DNA from: Volvox africanus
Lineage: Eukaryota; Chlorophyta; Chlorophyceae; Chlamydomonadales; Volvocaceae
Reading direction: 5' to 3'
Length of the DNA stretch: 64,000 nt
Assembly (NCBI GenBank): GCA_030268105.1
Contig: BSDZ01000014.1
Coordinates: forward strand, 635,501 to 699,500
Below are positions 1-10,409 of this stretch, piece after piece. The position numbers and the translations under genes were made by a program. Numbering within the stretch: position 1 is the stretch's first letter; each line of letters starts with the position of its first letter. Under the pieces are notes generated by a model. The model saw only the letters and a list, made by a program, of their open reading frames with translations. It had not been told where the DNA came from and ran no database searches.

Positions 1-323
1 GGAGGAAGCAAGGAAGATAGAGAACTTTTAGACTGAAACCTTCGCTTGATGGGTCATAACCATCCTGAGACTTTGCAACATACTAATAAACCTTTTCTTA
101 TGGGTTCAAGAGCAAAACGCTCTAACATTTGGAGTCTCAGGCTCCAAACCTAAAAAAAAATATATGCACCAATAAGTAAATAAAAGGAGAAGGAAACATC
201 GCGCCAATTTTCAAAGACCCTGCAACGACTGCTAAGGATTTAGACTTCTTTCAGTGGCAGCACTGGTGGATAAATAAACCCCCGGAACCCTTCTACCCAC
301 AGCCGGGCAGACTTCGAGTAAGT
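1..323. other. Unassigned sequence with two adjacent hairpins
   Basis: No coding similarity is recognised here. Two perfect inverted repeats lie next to each other. The first is AGAGC/GCTCT at 109-113 and 119-123. The second is TTTGGAG/CTCCAAA at 128-134 and 142-148. They are followed by an A-rich run at 152-160. The hairpins could be part of an old LTR or its 3' processing region, but no terminal TG/CA pair was found to prove it. Confidence 0.3.
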
Positions 324-654
324 ATGGCAGATACGTACTCAGTTGATCCCTGTAGTCCGCGCGATCAAAGCCTCCAGCTGATTAGAACGCAAGTTGTAAC
401 CAGGAGTGACCGCAAGCAATGCTGGACCACTAGTTTTACCTGCAACTCAGAGCGAAGGCTCACACCACAATTGCAGGAAACTATAAAGGGACAAAAGCAA
501 TCACAATTCGGAAAAAGCAGCGTCCAACACAACGCAGTCAAGTCCTTCAGCAATAGTGGGCTATGTCATCCATCGTCGACAGTCACCATAGCAAGAACTT
601 ACTTCCGATTGACGCAGAGAGACAGTCAGGCAACGAACCTGTCTCGATACCAAT
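324..654 (-). mobile_element. Untranslated leader fragment of a family-A gypsy element
   Basis: This stretch resembles the leader of element A (15865-16170), for example in the blocks around ACTTCCGATT, GGCAACGAACCTGTC and CTCGATACCA. Read on the minus strand it starts two bases after the end of the LTR at 655-1491 with TGGTATCGAGACAGG, a primer binding site of the initiator-tRNA type (TGGTATC). The open frame running across it on the plus strand (324-815) is a shadow. The rest of this element is missing, so it is a truncated 5' end: LTR plus leader. Confidence 0.75.
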
Positions 655-1491
655 TGTTGTACCTGCCCTTCGAGTTTGCTCATAGGTATCTGCACGTCTG
701 GGGACTTTCGATACTGATGCACAAGCACTTGCAAGTACAGCAAGGCAATCGTGAGCAAACAGAGACAGCGGAAGACTTCAGAGCAAGGAAAGATATAACT
801 TACAATCATATATAAACGAAGCACTGCAGGGACACGATCGCCGTCAGCGCCGGAAGCAAGCGTTCATCACGTGGCGTTGATTAGCGAAGTTCAGGCTTAG
901 CTCAGGCTAAGATAATAGAGCAACTAGCAATAGTTGAGTTGAACACAGGAGTGTTCTAAAGGCATAAGAATGTTTTTCTTCTGCTCTACTTAGCCGTCCT
1001 CGCATCTGTTATACTCGTGATATCTCTACGCCGTACAATCCACACTAGGAGGCCAACCCTAAGTGCGGCAAACTCAACTGTGTATCTGCGATATCCATGT
1101 ATAACAACCGATAAGCCTTTCCGGCATTCACATGATGCAAGGGTCTGAATAGCAATATTCGGTTGCAAGGCATTCATCGCGACTAGTGCGGTGCTCGCAA
1201 AGCATGCCGCAACAATGTAATATTATAGCAAATAATATTACTTAACAGTACATGACATGAGCATGCCACGCGCCTGTGCGTCTCTGAGCATTGCATATGT
1301 TAGGCGTATCAGCGGTGATGCGATGTGTCGCGATGCATAGCATTAACATGCTAATCATATGCAAATGTATGCAAATACATTTATATTCATGCAAGTTCAT
1401 TCCTGGTCATCATGCATTCATCAAGTCAGCACATCGCCTTGTAGCGTCGCATTGACCTACGCATCGGCGGGAAATGAACCGTGGCACAACA
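655..1491 (-). repeat. LTR of family-A gypsy retrotransposon (LTR1)
   Basis: The LTR runs from TGTTGTACC (655) to GCACAACA (1491), so its ends form the inverted pair TGTTGT/ACAACA. It aligns over its length with the left LTR of element A (9527-10350). It carries three hairpins conserved among family members at 1040-1068, 1145-1162 and 1217-1241. The leader of the same element lies to its left, so this is the 5' LTR of a minus-strand copy. Its right edge cuts straight into copia coding sequence at 1492, showing that it was inserted in that gene. Confidence 0.85.
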
Positions 1492-2651
1492 GTATACTGC
1501 AACCAGCCGCCCGGTTCTGAGGCAGGCTGTTCAGGCATGAAGTGCAAGCTGAAGCGGGTGTTGTACGGCCTACGGCAAGCTAGCAGGGCATGGCACAAGA
1601 AGTTGCGTGGGACCCTAGAGCAGTTGGGGTTCCAGGTCTCTGAGTCTGATCCGGCGTTATTTGTGTCGTACGGTCAGTCGTACACCATCTGGTTGCTGGT
1701 GCATGCTGATAACCTGCTGATCATGGGAAGTAACAAAGTCGAAGTGCAGAAGATGAAGGAGAAGCTAATGAGGAAGTATGATATGCGCGATCTAGGGGAG
1801 GTGTCTCTCTTCCTGGATATGGAGGTGGAGCGCAACAAAGCAGGGGGTGAGCTGAAGCTTACACAGCGGCGTTATGCTGCGGAGTTGTTGCAGCGGTTCC
1901 GAATGGCTGAGGCCAAGGAACAGTCAATTCCCCTGAGCCCTACGGTTGATTTTCGAGCGGAAAAAGAGGATGAGCCGGTGCTTGAGAATGTGACGCGTTT
2001 TCGTGCATCAATTGGTAGCCTGATGTATTTGGCGACCTGCACGCGTCCCAACATTACCCAGGCTGTCTACATGCTGGCACGGTTCATGTCGACACCTACC
2101 CAGACTCACTGGGAAGCAGCTAAGGGTGTTCTGAGATACGTGAAGGGCACGATGAAGTTTGTGCTGCACTACAAGCGTGGCAGTTTAGTTGTTGAGGGCT
2201 ATTCTGATGCAGATTGGGCCAAGGACCGTGATAGGCGTCAGTCCACCACGGGTTTCGTCTTTCTAATGAATGGTACAGCAATCAGCTGGAAGAGCCGATT
2301 GCAGCCAACTGTTGCAATGTCATCCATGGAGGCGGAATGGCCGCGGTGTTCACCACACGTGAGGCGCTGTGGATTCGCAAGCTCCTGTATGCTTTGGGAA
2401 TGGAGCAGGAGTGTGTGCGCATCTGGGATGACAACCAGGGTGCGCTGAGCCTGATCAAGAATCCGGTTTCTTCGGAATGTTCAAGGCATAATGATGTGGC
2501 TCACCACTTTGTCAGGGAGCGAGCTGAGCGCGGCGAGGTCAAGTTTGATTACTATCCTACAGAGAGCATGGTGGCAGACGTGAGTGGTCAGCGGTCAACG
2601 GATTCGTGTGTTAGCTCGTATTATCGTGAGCCTAACGCAAGCTTAACGTGA
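1492..2651 (+). pseudogene. Ty1/copia reverse transcriptase-RNase H fragment, broken
   Basis: The reading frame starts with the QPPG block of copia RT, then LYGLRQASRAW, the polymerase core, and the copia RNase H (SDADWAKD, then AEAEY-like and DDNQGALSL). The catalytic YVDD box is changed to HADN (residues 77-80 of the frame that opens at 1474), which should abolish polymerase activity. Near 2335 one base is lost at the expected Tyr codon of the MEAEY block, and the frame moves to 2337-2651. The end (ESMVADV) lacks the usual LTKALP tail. The front half (Gag, protease, integrase) is absent because the family-A LTR begins directly at 1491. It is a dead remnant. Confidence 0.9.
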
Positions 2652-2950
2652 ACTAACGCAAGTTTACGCAAAGCCTAACGCAAAGCAAACGCATTGCATT
2701 ATCTTTTGCGTATTTCTAACGCACCCTACCGCAAATGCAAACAATGTTTTTGGGGGGACGAATATTTTTGTGTTTACTTTGCATTAGCTTATGCAACCTA
2801 ACGCAAACTTATGCAAGGTCAAACACGCCCAGATAGATTCTTAGGTGCATGTTTGGTCTAACGCACCGCAAGCGTTAGAGACCCACGCGCAAGCAAAAAA
2901 ACATAGCGTGCATGGAAGGTACCGCACTAAAAGATCTCTAACGCACAATA
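2625..2950. repeat. Cluster of TAACGCA words downstream of the copia fragment
   Basis: The heptamer TAACGCA occurs exactly at 2633, 2654, 2676, 2717, 2799, 2859 and 2939, with further one-base variants (TTAACGC, TTACGCA, TACGCA) between. A run of GGGGGG at about 2751 could be the copia polypurine tract, so the cluster probably overlaps the 3' untranslated region and LTR of that element. No LTR end pair could be confirmed. Confidence 0.6.
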
Positions 2951-3425
2951 TACGCAGGCTTAACGCGCATTATCACGCATTAACACGCTTGAATGCATGC
3001 TTGCGTATGCTGCGAATAATGTGTACACAGCAAGCAGTTGTGAATTGTGTAAAAGCTTTAAACGCATGTAACTAACATATTCGCACACGAAAGTCTTACT
3101 CATGCGATAGCAACATTCGCACCACTTTTGCGTATGAGGCAGGCTTGCATTCTTGCTCACTGTAACTGCTTTGGTCGTTCTGGTTATTTCTTTATTGTTT
3201 CGATTATCGTTCCTGTTGTAGTTTGCTGTTTTACCCACCCGCTGCAGAATTTTGTGTGTGTACGAAAATATCCTGTCGTAATGTACGTAGCTGTTATCAA
3301 GGATATCAATAGGAATTCAGTTTCAATAGGTGGAGATATTCCAGGCAATAATTTACAGCTCATGATTTGGAAAGCATCCAGGTAAGCAGCCATTGGTGAG
3401 TGACTAGCTATTCATTCAACAAAAC
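2951..3425. other. No gene recognised
   Basis: Short open frames occur on both strands but none resembles a known protein. The stretch separates the copia remnant from the LTR of element C. Confidence 0.4.
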
Positions 3426-3779
3426 TGTAGGAAACTACATTTACCTTAGAGAAATAGGCCCAGATAAAGTGGTAGGCAATCATGCAATAAGCATGATGCC
3501 TAACCGAAAACTAACTACGAGTAAACTTCGCGATTTGCAAAGAAGATTGCCGTACATCTTGGCTAGGTGAGCCAATATTAAAGTCACCCTGGTGAAGAGC
3601 TAATGCCTGACATTTTAGTATCACAATATTAATTGTTCGGAGTTCAAGACTCCGCTGTCACCAATTATTCCCATTAGATGTACCATTTCGCGACGCTAAT
3701 TTACTTGCGAGCTATTTCTAAATCTGCAAAAGCTATGCTTCCGCACAAATCTAGTAGTATCCTGAAAGGGACTGCTACA
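3426..3779 (+). repeat. 5' LTR of gypsy element C (354 bp)
   Basis: The LTR begins TGTAGGAAAC and ends CTGCTACA. Its reverse complement closely matches the two LTRs of element B (7451-7804 and 20258-20610). It is unusually rich in hairpins: TAGGCAATCATGC with GCATGATGCCTA (3473-3502, one bulged A), TTGGCT/AGCCAA (3559-3575), TCACC/GGTGA (3584-3595) and CGGAGT/ACTCCG (3638-3654). No 3' LTR of C survives, because C is truncated at about 22067. Confidence 0.92.
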
Positions 3780-3781
3780 AT

Positions 3782-3800
3782 TGGTAGCAAGGGTCTGAGC
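3782..3800 (+). promoter_or_regulatory. Primer binding site of element C
   Basis: TGGTAGCAAGGGTCTGAG follows the LTR after two bases. Element B has the matching site at 20237-20254 on the minus strand (TGGTAGCGAGGGTCTGAG). A TGG start directly after the LTR is the standard layout for a tRNA primer site. The tRNA used was not identified. Confidence 0.7.
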
Positions 3801-3834
3801 AACGATCCTCCTCAGGTGAGATAAACTTTGCGCA

Positions 3835-6800
3835 ATGCCACGCGACACTCCCACCACAACCACAAATCCTCCGCAGCAAAAAGCGCGGAAGGAACTCTTA
3901 CGTTTTAAACGTAAAAATCTCAATGAAATTTTGCGACTAGAGCGTTTAGCCGCCATAGCCGCCAATCGACGACCACATCGGACAAACATTGAACCTACGA
4001 TAACGGTGCCTTCGGCTCCAGTAATTCCCACCAATAATTTTAATAGTAATATTCCTGTTATCCGCGGGCCCCAGGAACCAATGACGGATGAAGGAGATGT
4101 CGCGTTACCTCCCAATGGCCTTCCGCAGCGCACACCAGAACAAACGCGCGCGGCCCAGCACGTCGCAGAAACAATGCGCAACGCAACACATAATCGTGTT
4201 GTTGCATTGGAAGGCGAAATCACGCACCTCAAGGAGTCATTCGAAAATCAGATAGGTGCCCTCCGCGCGGATACGGACCGCACGCGAGCCCTATTAGAAC
4301 AGATTTTCGAACGCCTTTCGGAGCGTTCACAACCATCTGAAGCGGCCGACTCACGCAAAAAAGCGATCCTAGATATTATTTCCACAATCGCTGGGTCGAG
4401 CATCACAACCCTTTTGCCTAAGAATGCCCTCCAGCAAACAACGCTGCAAGCCATCCTAGAGAAGCACCTAGTTCCGGTGCCAACACTCGAGGAGGTTCAG
4501 TCCCTCTGGGTGGAGGCAACCGCACACCTAGCTGGGGTAGCGATTCTCAGACAACCGCCCCAAAATCCAGCCGGCCAAGTGAGGTAAACCCTAATAGACG
4601 GGTTCCACATCCCCCAAAATTTTCTGGGAAGAAGGATAGCACCATCACTTGCACCCGGTCCTGGTTCAATGTACTCATGCAATATTTCGACCTGATGAAC
4701 ATGGACCCATTTGAGCACATAGTGTACTTCTTAACGGGCAAAGCACAGGTCTGGGCAGCAGATGTCCTAGAGATGCACAAGTCGGGCAAGAAACCCCTCA
4801 CACGTGAAACCTTAAGGGTGGCATTTCTCTTGCAATATGGGGACACGCAACACAACACTGCCATGGCAGCAAGGGATCGCTTGCACTCTCATGAATACGA
4901 CATGAAAACTGCTGAAACCATTGCTGAGTACACACAGCGCTTCCATGATGTCCTACATGAAGCTAAGGACATGGATAAAGCCGACCAGATTAGCTGGTAC
5001 ATCAAAGGCTTAGTTCCAACACTTCAGGGTCGGTGTGCAACCAACGATGAGGGCAAGGACTGGCAGGATTTAGATAAATGCATCCTATATGCAGTCGGCC
5101 AAGAGGTCCGGTGGAAGGCAGGGAAAGATAAAACTGCTACCGTTGAGCTGAAAGCGGCTACGGTAACCACCCCTAAATCCAGACATCCCTACCAAAAACG
5201 CCCTATTTCCCGATCTCAACAGGGCTGGCAGTCCGTGAGCAAGAAGCCCCGGACCGACCACACTTCTGACAAGCCTCCTAGTACCTGGTGCCGCTATTGC
5301 CATGGCTTCAAGAAGCCAGGCCAGTCTTGGCCGGACCACGTAGTGGACTGTTCCAAGACGATCAAGGCTGAGGCGGAAAAGAAGTTGGTGCTTGCTGCCC
5401 GGCTCGAATCTAAAATGCACGAATTGGACCCTGGCAAGCGTGTGGAGGAATGTGAACCAGTTAAACTGGTTGCGCCAGATGGAGAGTTTGTGTTGCCCAT
5501 GACCGACAGCCCTCAGACTGCTCGGATGTTCCGGCCTGATGAATTCCGTCAGGTTGAGACCCAACTCGGCCGTCAATTTACCTTTGACGCCACATGTAAC
5601 GATTCGGGCAATAATAGTCTCTGTCCACGTTTTGCCTCTCCATCAAACCCATTTGTGAGCCATAATCTTGCGGGTGAGTTTGCCTGGATTAATCCTCCTT
5701 ACAATCACATTGCTCAATGGCAAAAACACTATATCTCCTGCAAACACAAAGATCCAGAAAATACCTCTGCAGTCTTTGTAGTCCCCAAGTGGAGCTCAAT
5801 AGAGCACAGTATGCGAGCAGCAGGCTTTCGCCTGATCAAAACATATGCACCACGGAAACAATTGTTCCTGAAGAAAAGTTGCACAGGAGTACGGGAGCTT
5901 ATACCCGGTGTCCCATGGCCTCTCCAGCTATGGTATGACCGACCGTCCACTACCGTGCACTTGAACTCCATAGTTGGTTCTGCACCTTCTATGATCTGTG
6001 ATGCTCGACTGTGCCAAATGGCCTGCAAAGTCTTGGCCGATTCCGGTGCCAATTGTAAAGGTACCGCAGACGGGTTTATATCCCTAACAGCCGTTAAGAA
6101 AATGGCCCTTGCTCTCAAACCCACACTTACCAGCTCAGTTAAAGTGGCTAATGGCAACACAGAACTGATTGAGGGCTCAGTTGTTATCAATCTTCAAATT
6201 GACAAGTTCCACGACACAGTCAAACTCCTTGTTCTAAAGCAAGATGTCCCAGGTGTTGATATTATCCTGGCTAATGACTGGTTGGGAAAACGAAAAGCCA
6301 CAATGTGCTGGGCAACTCATACCCTGACAGTGTATAAGAAGCCAAATGATGCGTATACGTTTACGCCATCCCTTTGGTCTTCCCCGGGTATCGACGCTAA
6401 CCTTGATGTGATTACCCTCATGAACTATGTCACTGCAACACTTTATGCAGCGACTACTGTCGAGACGGTATCTGCGAAAGCAGCAGGCAAACGAACTGCT
6501 AAAGGAGCACGGAGTTATCTCCTACTTGTGCAAGCAGAGGAGCACACTCCAACTCCTGACCCCAGTTCCGGTGGGAATAATCTCCTAGCTAATTTGAAGT
6601 TATCAGAATTACTGGAGGAATACAAGGATGTATTCGAGGACCTTCAAGGCCTCCCCCCCGACCGGGACATTGGTCACACGATTCCTTTAGTGGATGGTGC
6701 CATACCACCCGCTAAACGAGCCTATAGGCTCACCCAACTGGAGCAACAAGAGGTCAAGAAGCAAGTTACCGAACTGCTCAATAAGGGATATATCGAACCC

Positions 6801-7450
6801 TCTACCTCACCCTATGGGGCTCCAGTTCTCTTTGTCGAAAAGGCAAATGGGCAAGGACTACGCATGGTCTTAGACTACCGTGCGCTTAATAAACTGACCA
6901 TCAAACGGCGGTATCCCATGCCCAATATTACGGACCTTTTCGACCAACTCCAAGGAGCTACCATTTTCAGCTCCCTGGACTTACAGCAGGGGTATCATCA
7001 AATACTGATCTCTCCCGAGGATGTGGAGAAAACGGCCTTCATAGCCCCAGGCATGGGCCAGTTTCAGTTTAAGGTACTTTGCTTTGGACTTACCAATGCC
7101 CCTGCAACGTTCCAAGCAGTGATGAATCGTGTCTTCACTGACTACATTGGCAAATTTGTGCTAGTGTACTTGGACGATATACTGGACTTTAGTAAGACCC
7201 CGGCCGAGCATGAACAGCACCTCCGTTTGGTACTGTCCTTGCTCCGAAAGCACCAATTCAAGGCAAAATTGTCGAAGTGTCAGTTCAACCGGTTCGAACT
7301 GCACTTCCTTGGCCACAAAGTAAGCCAAGAAGGCTTAAAGGTGGACGACCGCAAAGTAACAGTCATTAAAGACTGGCCTGTCCCCACGGATATTAAGCGA
7401 CTGCGGGCGTTCCTTGGCTTAGCCAATTATTTCAGGAGGTTTATTCAGGG
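3835..7450 (+). pseudogene. Element C Gag-Pol, 5' part: Gag, Dam-like domain, protease, RT
   Basis: The polyprotein begins at ATG 3835, 55 nt after the LTR. A Gag part with an Arg/Lys-rich N terminus and a helical region runs to 4533. There a run of four G (five in B) shifts the frame, and coding continues in the frame of 4677. In that second frame (numbered from 4677) there is a zinc finger C205-C208-H221-C225, a Dam-like methyltransferase domain (277-421), the protease active site LADSGAN (453-459), and RT (about 690-880) with YLDDI at 831-835. The frame then runs into the LTR of B. Apart from the frameshift the domains look intact. B gives the unshifted reading. Confidence 0.93.
5505..5939 (+). 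other. Dam-like N6-adenine methyltransferase domain in element C
   Basis: Between the Gag zinc finger and the protease lies a segment unlike normal gypsy Gag or Pol. It reads FDATCND, then CPRF, then FAWINPPYN (NPPY at residues 339-342 of the frame from 4677), VFVVPKW, a YAPRKQLF block, and PWPLQLWYD. NPPY is the catalytic motif IV of amino-methyltransferases. The order of blocks resembles the phage-type DNA N6-adenine methyltransferase family (Dam, Pfam PF05869), which is also known from DIRS-like retrotransposons. Activity is inferred from motif retention only. Element B carries the same domain with the same NPPY. Confidence 0.8.
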
Positions 7451-7804
7451 TGTAGCAGCCCCTTTCAGTATGCTACTAGATTTGTGCGGAAGCATAGCTT
7501 TTGCAGATTTAGAAATAGCTCGCAAGTAAATTAGCGTCGCGAAATGGTACATCTAATGGGAATAATTGGTGACAGCGGAGTCTTGAACTCCGAACAATTA
7601 GTATTGTGATACTAAAATGTCAGGCATTAGCTCTTCACCAGGGTGACTTTAATATTGGCTCACCTAGCCAAGATGTACGGCAATCTTCTTTGCAAATCGT
7701 GAAGTTTACTCGTAGTTAGTTTTCGGTTAGGCATCATGCTTATTGCATGATTGCCTACCGCTTTATCTGGGCCTATTTCTCTAAGGTAAATGTAGTTTCC
7801 TACA
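7451..7804 (-). repeat. 3' LTR of gypsy element B (left copy)
   Basis: On the plus strand this LTR runs TGTAGCAGCC to TTTCCTACA. It matches the right LTR of B (20258-20610) with about ten substitutions and one single-base indel by eye, roughly 3 percent divergence. That makes B younger than a deeply decayed copy but not brand new. The LTR carries the same hairpins as the C LTR. Confidence 0.95.
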
Positions 7805-7818
7805 TTCCCCCCCCTCTG
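7805..7818 (-). promoter_or_regulatory. Polypurine tract of element B
   Basis: On the minus strand the run GAGGGGGGGGAA lies immediately before the LTR start TGTAGG, the expected place for the plus-strand primer of reverse transcription. Confidence 0.75.
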
Positions 7819-7839
7819 AAGCAAAACGTCCCGGGAGCG

Positions 7840-8487
7840 TCACCGTCTCCTCTTGCATGAGGTTCCTTTCTCAGTGGGTCTCGGCCCTTTGGCTTTGAGT
7901 CTTCGCTCATATTCCTCGATGGCTTCCACCAGAGGATCTGATTCTTTCAGTGATGCCTCGGTTTCATATGTATTGTGAGTGGAATCATATCCTTCCCACT
8001 TGATAAGGTACTCTCGACGAGTTTTACCTCTGCCCCCACGGATTGAGACATCCCGATGATCTACAATGGCTTCAACCATGTAGAATGGTTCACCCTCAAT
8101 AACGAGTGGTGAGGGTGGTTGTCGCTGAGCGTCCTCCTTGAATGGTTTCAGGAGTGACACATGAAAGACCGGGTGTAGGCGAGATTCAGCTGGTAAACCA
8201 AGTTTTACCGCTGTTTCACCGATATTAGCGACAACTGTATATGGGCCGATGAATTTTGGCATCAGCTTCTTAGTTCCAGGTTTTTTAAGGTTAATATTCT
8301 TGGTACTTAACAGCACTTTTTGCCCAACCTCATAACGCTCGGGGCGCCGAGAAGAGTCAGCATCCTGTTTTTGTCTAGATTGCGCAGCCTGGAGACAAGT
8401 TTTAGCGAGTTGCAATCGCTTGCGCATGATGGTGGAGTCATCATCAGCAGCTGGCACTTTCGAGGGTATATGCAGGTCAACCGGCAC
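7840..8487 (-). pseudogene. Element B Pol C terminus: integrase tail and chromodomain
   Basis: The frame starts in the integrase C-terminal region (VPVDLHIPSKVP), passes the KVLLSTKNI and FIGPYTV blocks typical of gypsy integrase tails, and ends in a chromodomain: YMVEAIVDHR, REYLIKWEGY and NTYETE. Chromodomains target chromovirus integration to modified histones, classically H3 lysine 9 methylation. In the last block the usual aromatic-rich NTWEP reads NTYET, so one expected Trp is Tyr. This part is out of frame with the integrase core because 13 nt present in C (21962-21974) are missing near 8508. Confidence 0.9.
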
Positions 8488-8499
8488 ACGCGGTTGCTG

Positions 8500-9526
8500 G
8501 ACACCATTGTCATACCTGTCGAACGTTGTTTGGAGTTATTGATAGCAAACTCAATCAACGGTAAGTGATCATCCCAATCATCCTGATTAGGGGAGATATA
8601 GTGCCGTAATGTCTCTTCCAGTAAGCGGTTCATTCGCTCTGTTTGTCCATCTGTTTGTGGATGGAAGGCTGTGCTCATATGGAGGTGGGTGCCCAATAGG
8701 CGAAATATTTCCTTCCAGAAATTGCTTGTAAAACGTGGGTCCCGGTCAGAGATAATGTTCTTTGGAAGGCCGTGCTGCCGGAATACAGTGGCTACAAAAA
8801 GGCGAGCCAACTCTTCCGCTCCTGCGGTCGTGTGGGTGGGAGCAAAGTGCGTCATTTTGCTCAGCCGGTCCACAAACACGACGATCGCATCATGCCCATT
8901 GCGAGTTGTTGGTAGCTGGGTTATCAAATCCATTGATATGCTCTCCCACACGGAAGAAGGTATGGGGAGCGGCTGCAGCAAACCACCCGGCTTAGTGTTG
9001 GTTGGTTTGTTATGCTGACATTGAGGACAAGACTTGACGTAGGCCTTCACGTCAGTATCTAGTCCAGGCCACCAGTACGTTTGTGCGATCGCTTGTTTGG
9101 TGTGGTCAATGCCGCGGTGGCCAGCGCATGGGGTATCATGATACTCTATCATGATGACCCGTCGTAAGTCAGCTTGATTAGGGATGTAAATCTGGGACCC
9201 ATTGTACCAGAAGTTACCCTTCTTTTTGAGCCGCAGCTTTGCTACCTTAGTTTTCGTGAGATTGAGATCACCGTCATACCCGCGGATGATTCGGTGTCCT
9301 AAGTCGCTGTCAATCAGCACGGCAGAAAGCAAGTTGAGCACCACATCGTGGACCCGACTGATAGGGTCAGCTACGTTCACCCGACCAGGGCGATACTCCC
9401 ATTTAAATGTGAAACGTGATAATCGCTCCATCCAACGAGCTTGGCGGCGGGATAGCTTATCCGCGCTTTTCTGTTCTTGGAGGTATACCAGTGGTTGGTG
9501 ATCCGTGATCAACGTTACATCACTGG
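8500..9526 (-). pseudogene. Element B RNase H end and integrase
   Basis: On the minus strand this continues the RNase H (TDHQPLVYL, the RRQARWMERLS block and VADPISR) into the integrase zinc finger (HDTPCAGHRGIDHTK, then CPQCQHNK). The catalytic core follows: SMDLITQLP, SDRDPRFTSNFW and HPQTDGQTERMN, which supply the D, D and E residues. Element A splits it at 9527. The reading frame is otherwise open up to the 13-nt deletion near 8508, where it shifts away from the tail. Confidence 0.93.
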
Positions 9527-10350
9527 TGTTGTACCTCTCGTTCACGTTTGCTCATAAGTATCTGCACGTCTGGAGACTTTCGACACCGATGCGCGAGCAC
9601 TTGCAAGTACAGCAAGGCAAGCGAGAGCAAACAGAGACAGCGGAAGACTTCAAGACAAAGAGAGATATAACTTACAGTCTTACAGATCGGAACGATGCAA
9701 TGGACGAAATCGCCATCAGCGCCGGAAGCAAGCAATCATCACGCGGCGGTGATTAGCGAAGTTCAGGCTTAGCTCGGGCTAAGTAGAATAGTGTATAGCA
9801 ATAGTAATATAGAACACACGAGTGTTCTCCGGTATCAAATGTCTTGTCTTGCTTAGCCGTCCTCGTGTCTGTTATACTCGCAGTATCGCAATGCCGTACG
9901 ATTCACATTAGGAGGCCGATCCTAGATGTGACAATCCTACTGCGTATAGGCGATGTCTACGCATAACAATGTATAAGCCTTTCCGGCATTCGCATGATGC
10001 AAGGGTCCGGATAACGATATCCGGTTGCAGGGCATGTGTCACGACGAGTGCGGCGCTCTCAACGTGTGCTGTAATGAAGTAATATTATATCAGATAATAT
10101 TACTTATCGTTTCGTAGCACGAGCATAATGCGCACTTCAATGCTTCGGGCTTTCATGCATGCTAGGCGGATTTGCCATGATGCGATGTCGCGATGGATAA
10201 TGACAACATGCCAAATGCATATATAAATGTACACGAATACATTTATATCATGCAGATTCATTCATATGCAATGTGTTCATCACAATAGCACTTCGCCTTG
10301 TAGGATCACATCGACCTACGCATCGGCGGGAAACTAACCGTAGCACAACA
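9527..10350 (-). repeat. 3' LTR of element A (LTR2)
   Basis: The LTR runs TGTTGTACCT to GTAGCACAACA, 824 bp. The conserved hairpins are at 9903-9931 (TCACATTAGGA with TCCTAgATGTGA), 10007-10024 (CCGGATA/TATCCGG, perfect) and 10079-10103 (GTAATATTAT/ATAATATTAC, perfect). The stretch 10272-10350 is identical by eye to the surviving part of the right LTR. Confidence 0.95.
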
Positions 10351-10366
10351 ATTATCCCCCCTCCCG
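10351..10366 (-). promoter_or_regulatory. Polypurine tract of element A
   Basis: On the minus strand CGGGAGGGGGGATAAT lies directly before the LTR. The same tract-LTR junction is seen in element E at 32785-32799. Confidence 0.8.
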
Positions 10367-10409
10367 TATGCAACGTCCTCGCTGCATCATACAGCATTGA
10401 CTGCAGGGG

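Noticed and set aside
324..815. 163-codon open frame on the plus strand
   Set aside because: It crosses the leader-LTR junction of a minus-strand family-A element and matches no protein.
2625..2950. CRISPR-like array
   Set aside because: The repeated word is only 7 bp, spacings differ, and the host is clearly eukaryotic.
3625..3665. Complete tRNA gene in the B/C LTR
   Set aside because: A T-arm-like hairpin and CCA are present, but no acceptor 5' strand, D arm or anticodon arm could be fitted. On the reverse strand the loop lacks the T at position 33.
4530..4680. Programmed frameshift between Gag parts in element C
   Set aside because: Element B has five G where C has four, and reads through in one frame. 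The shift in C is a plain one-base deletion.
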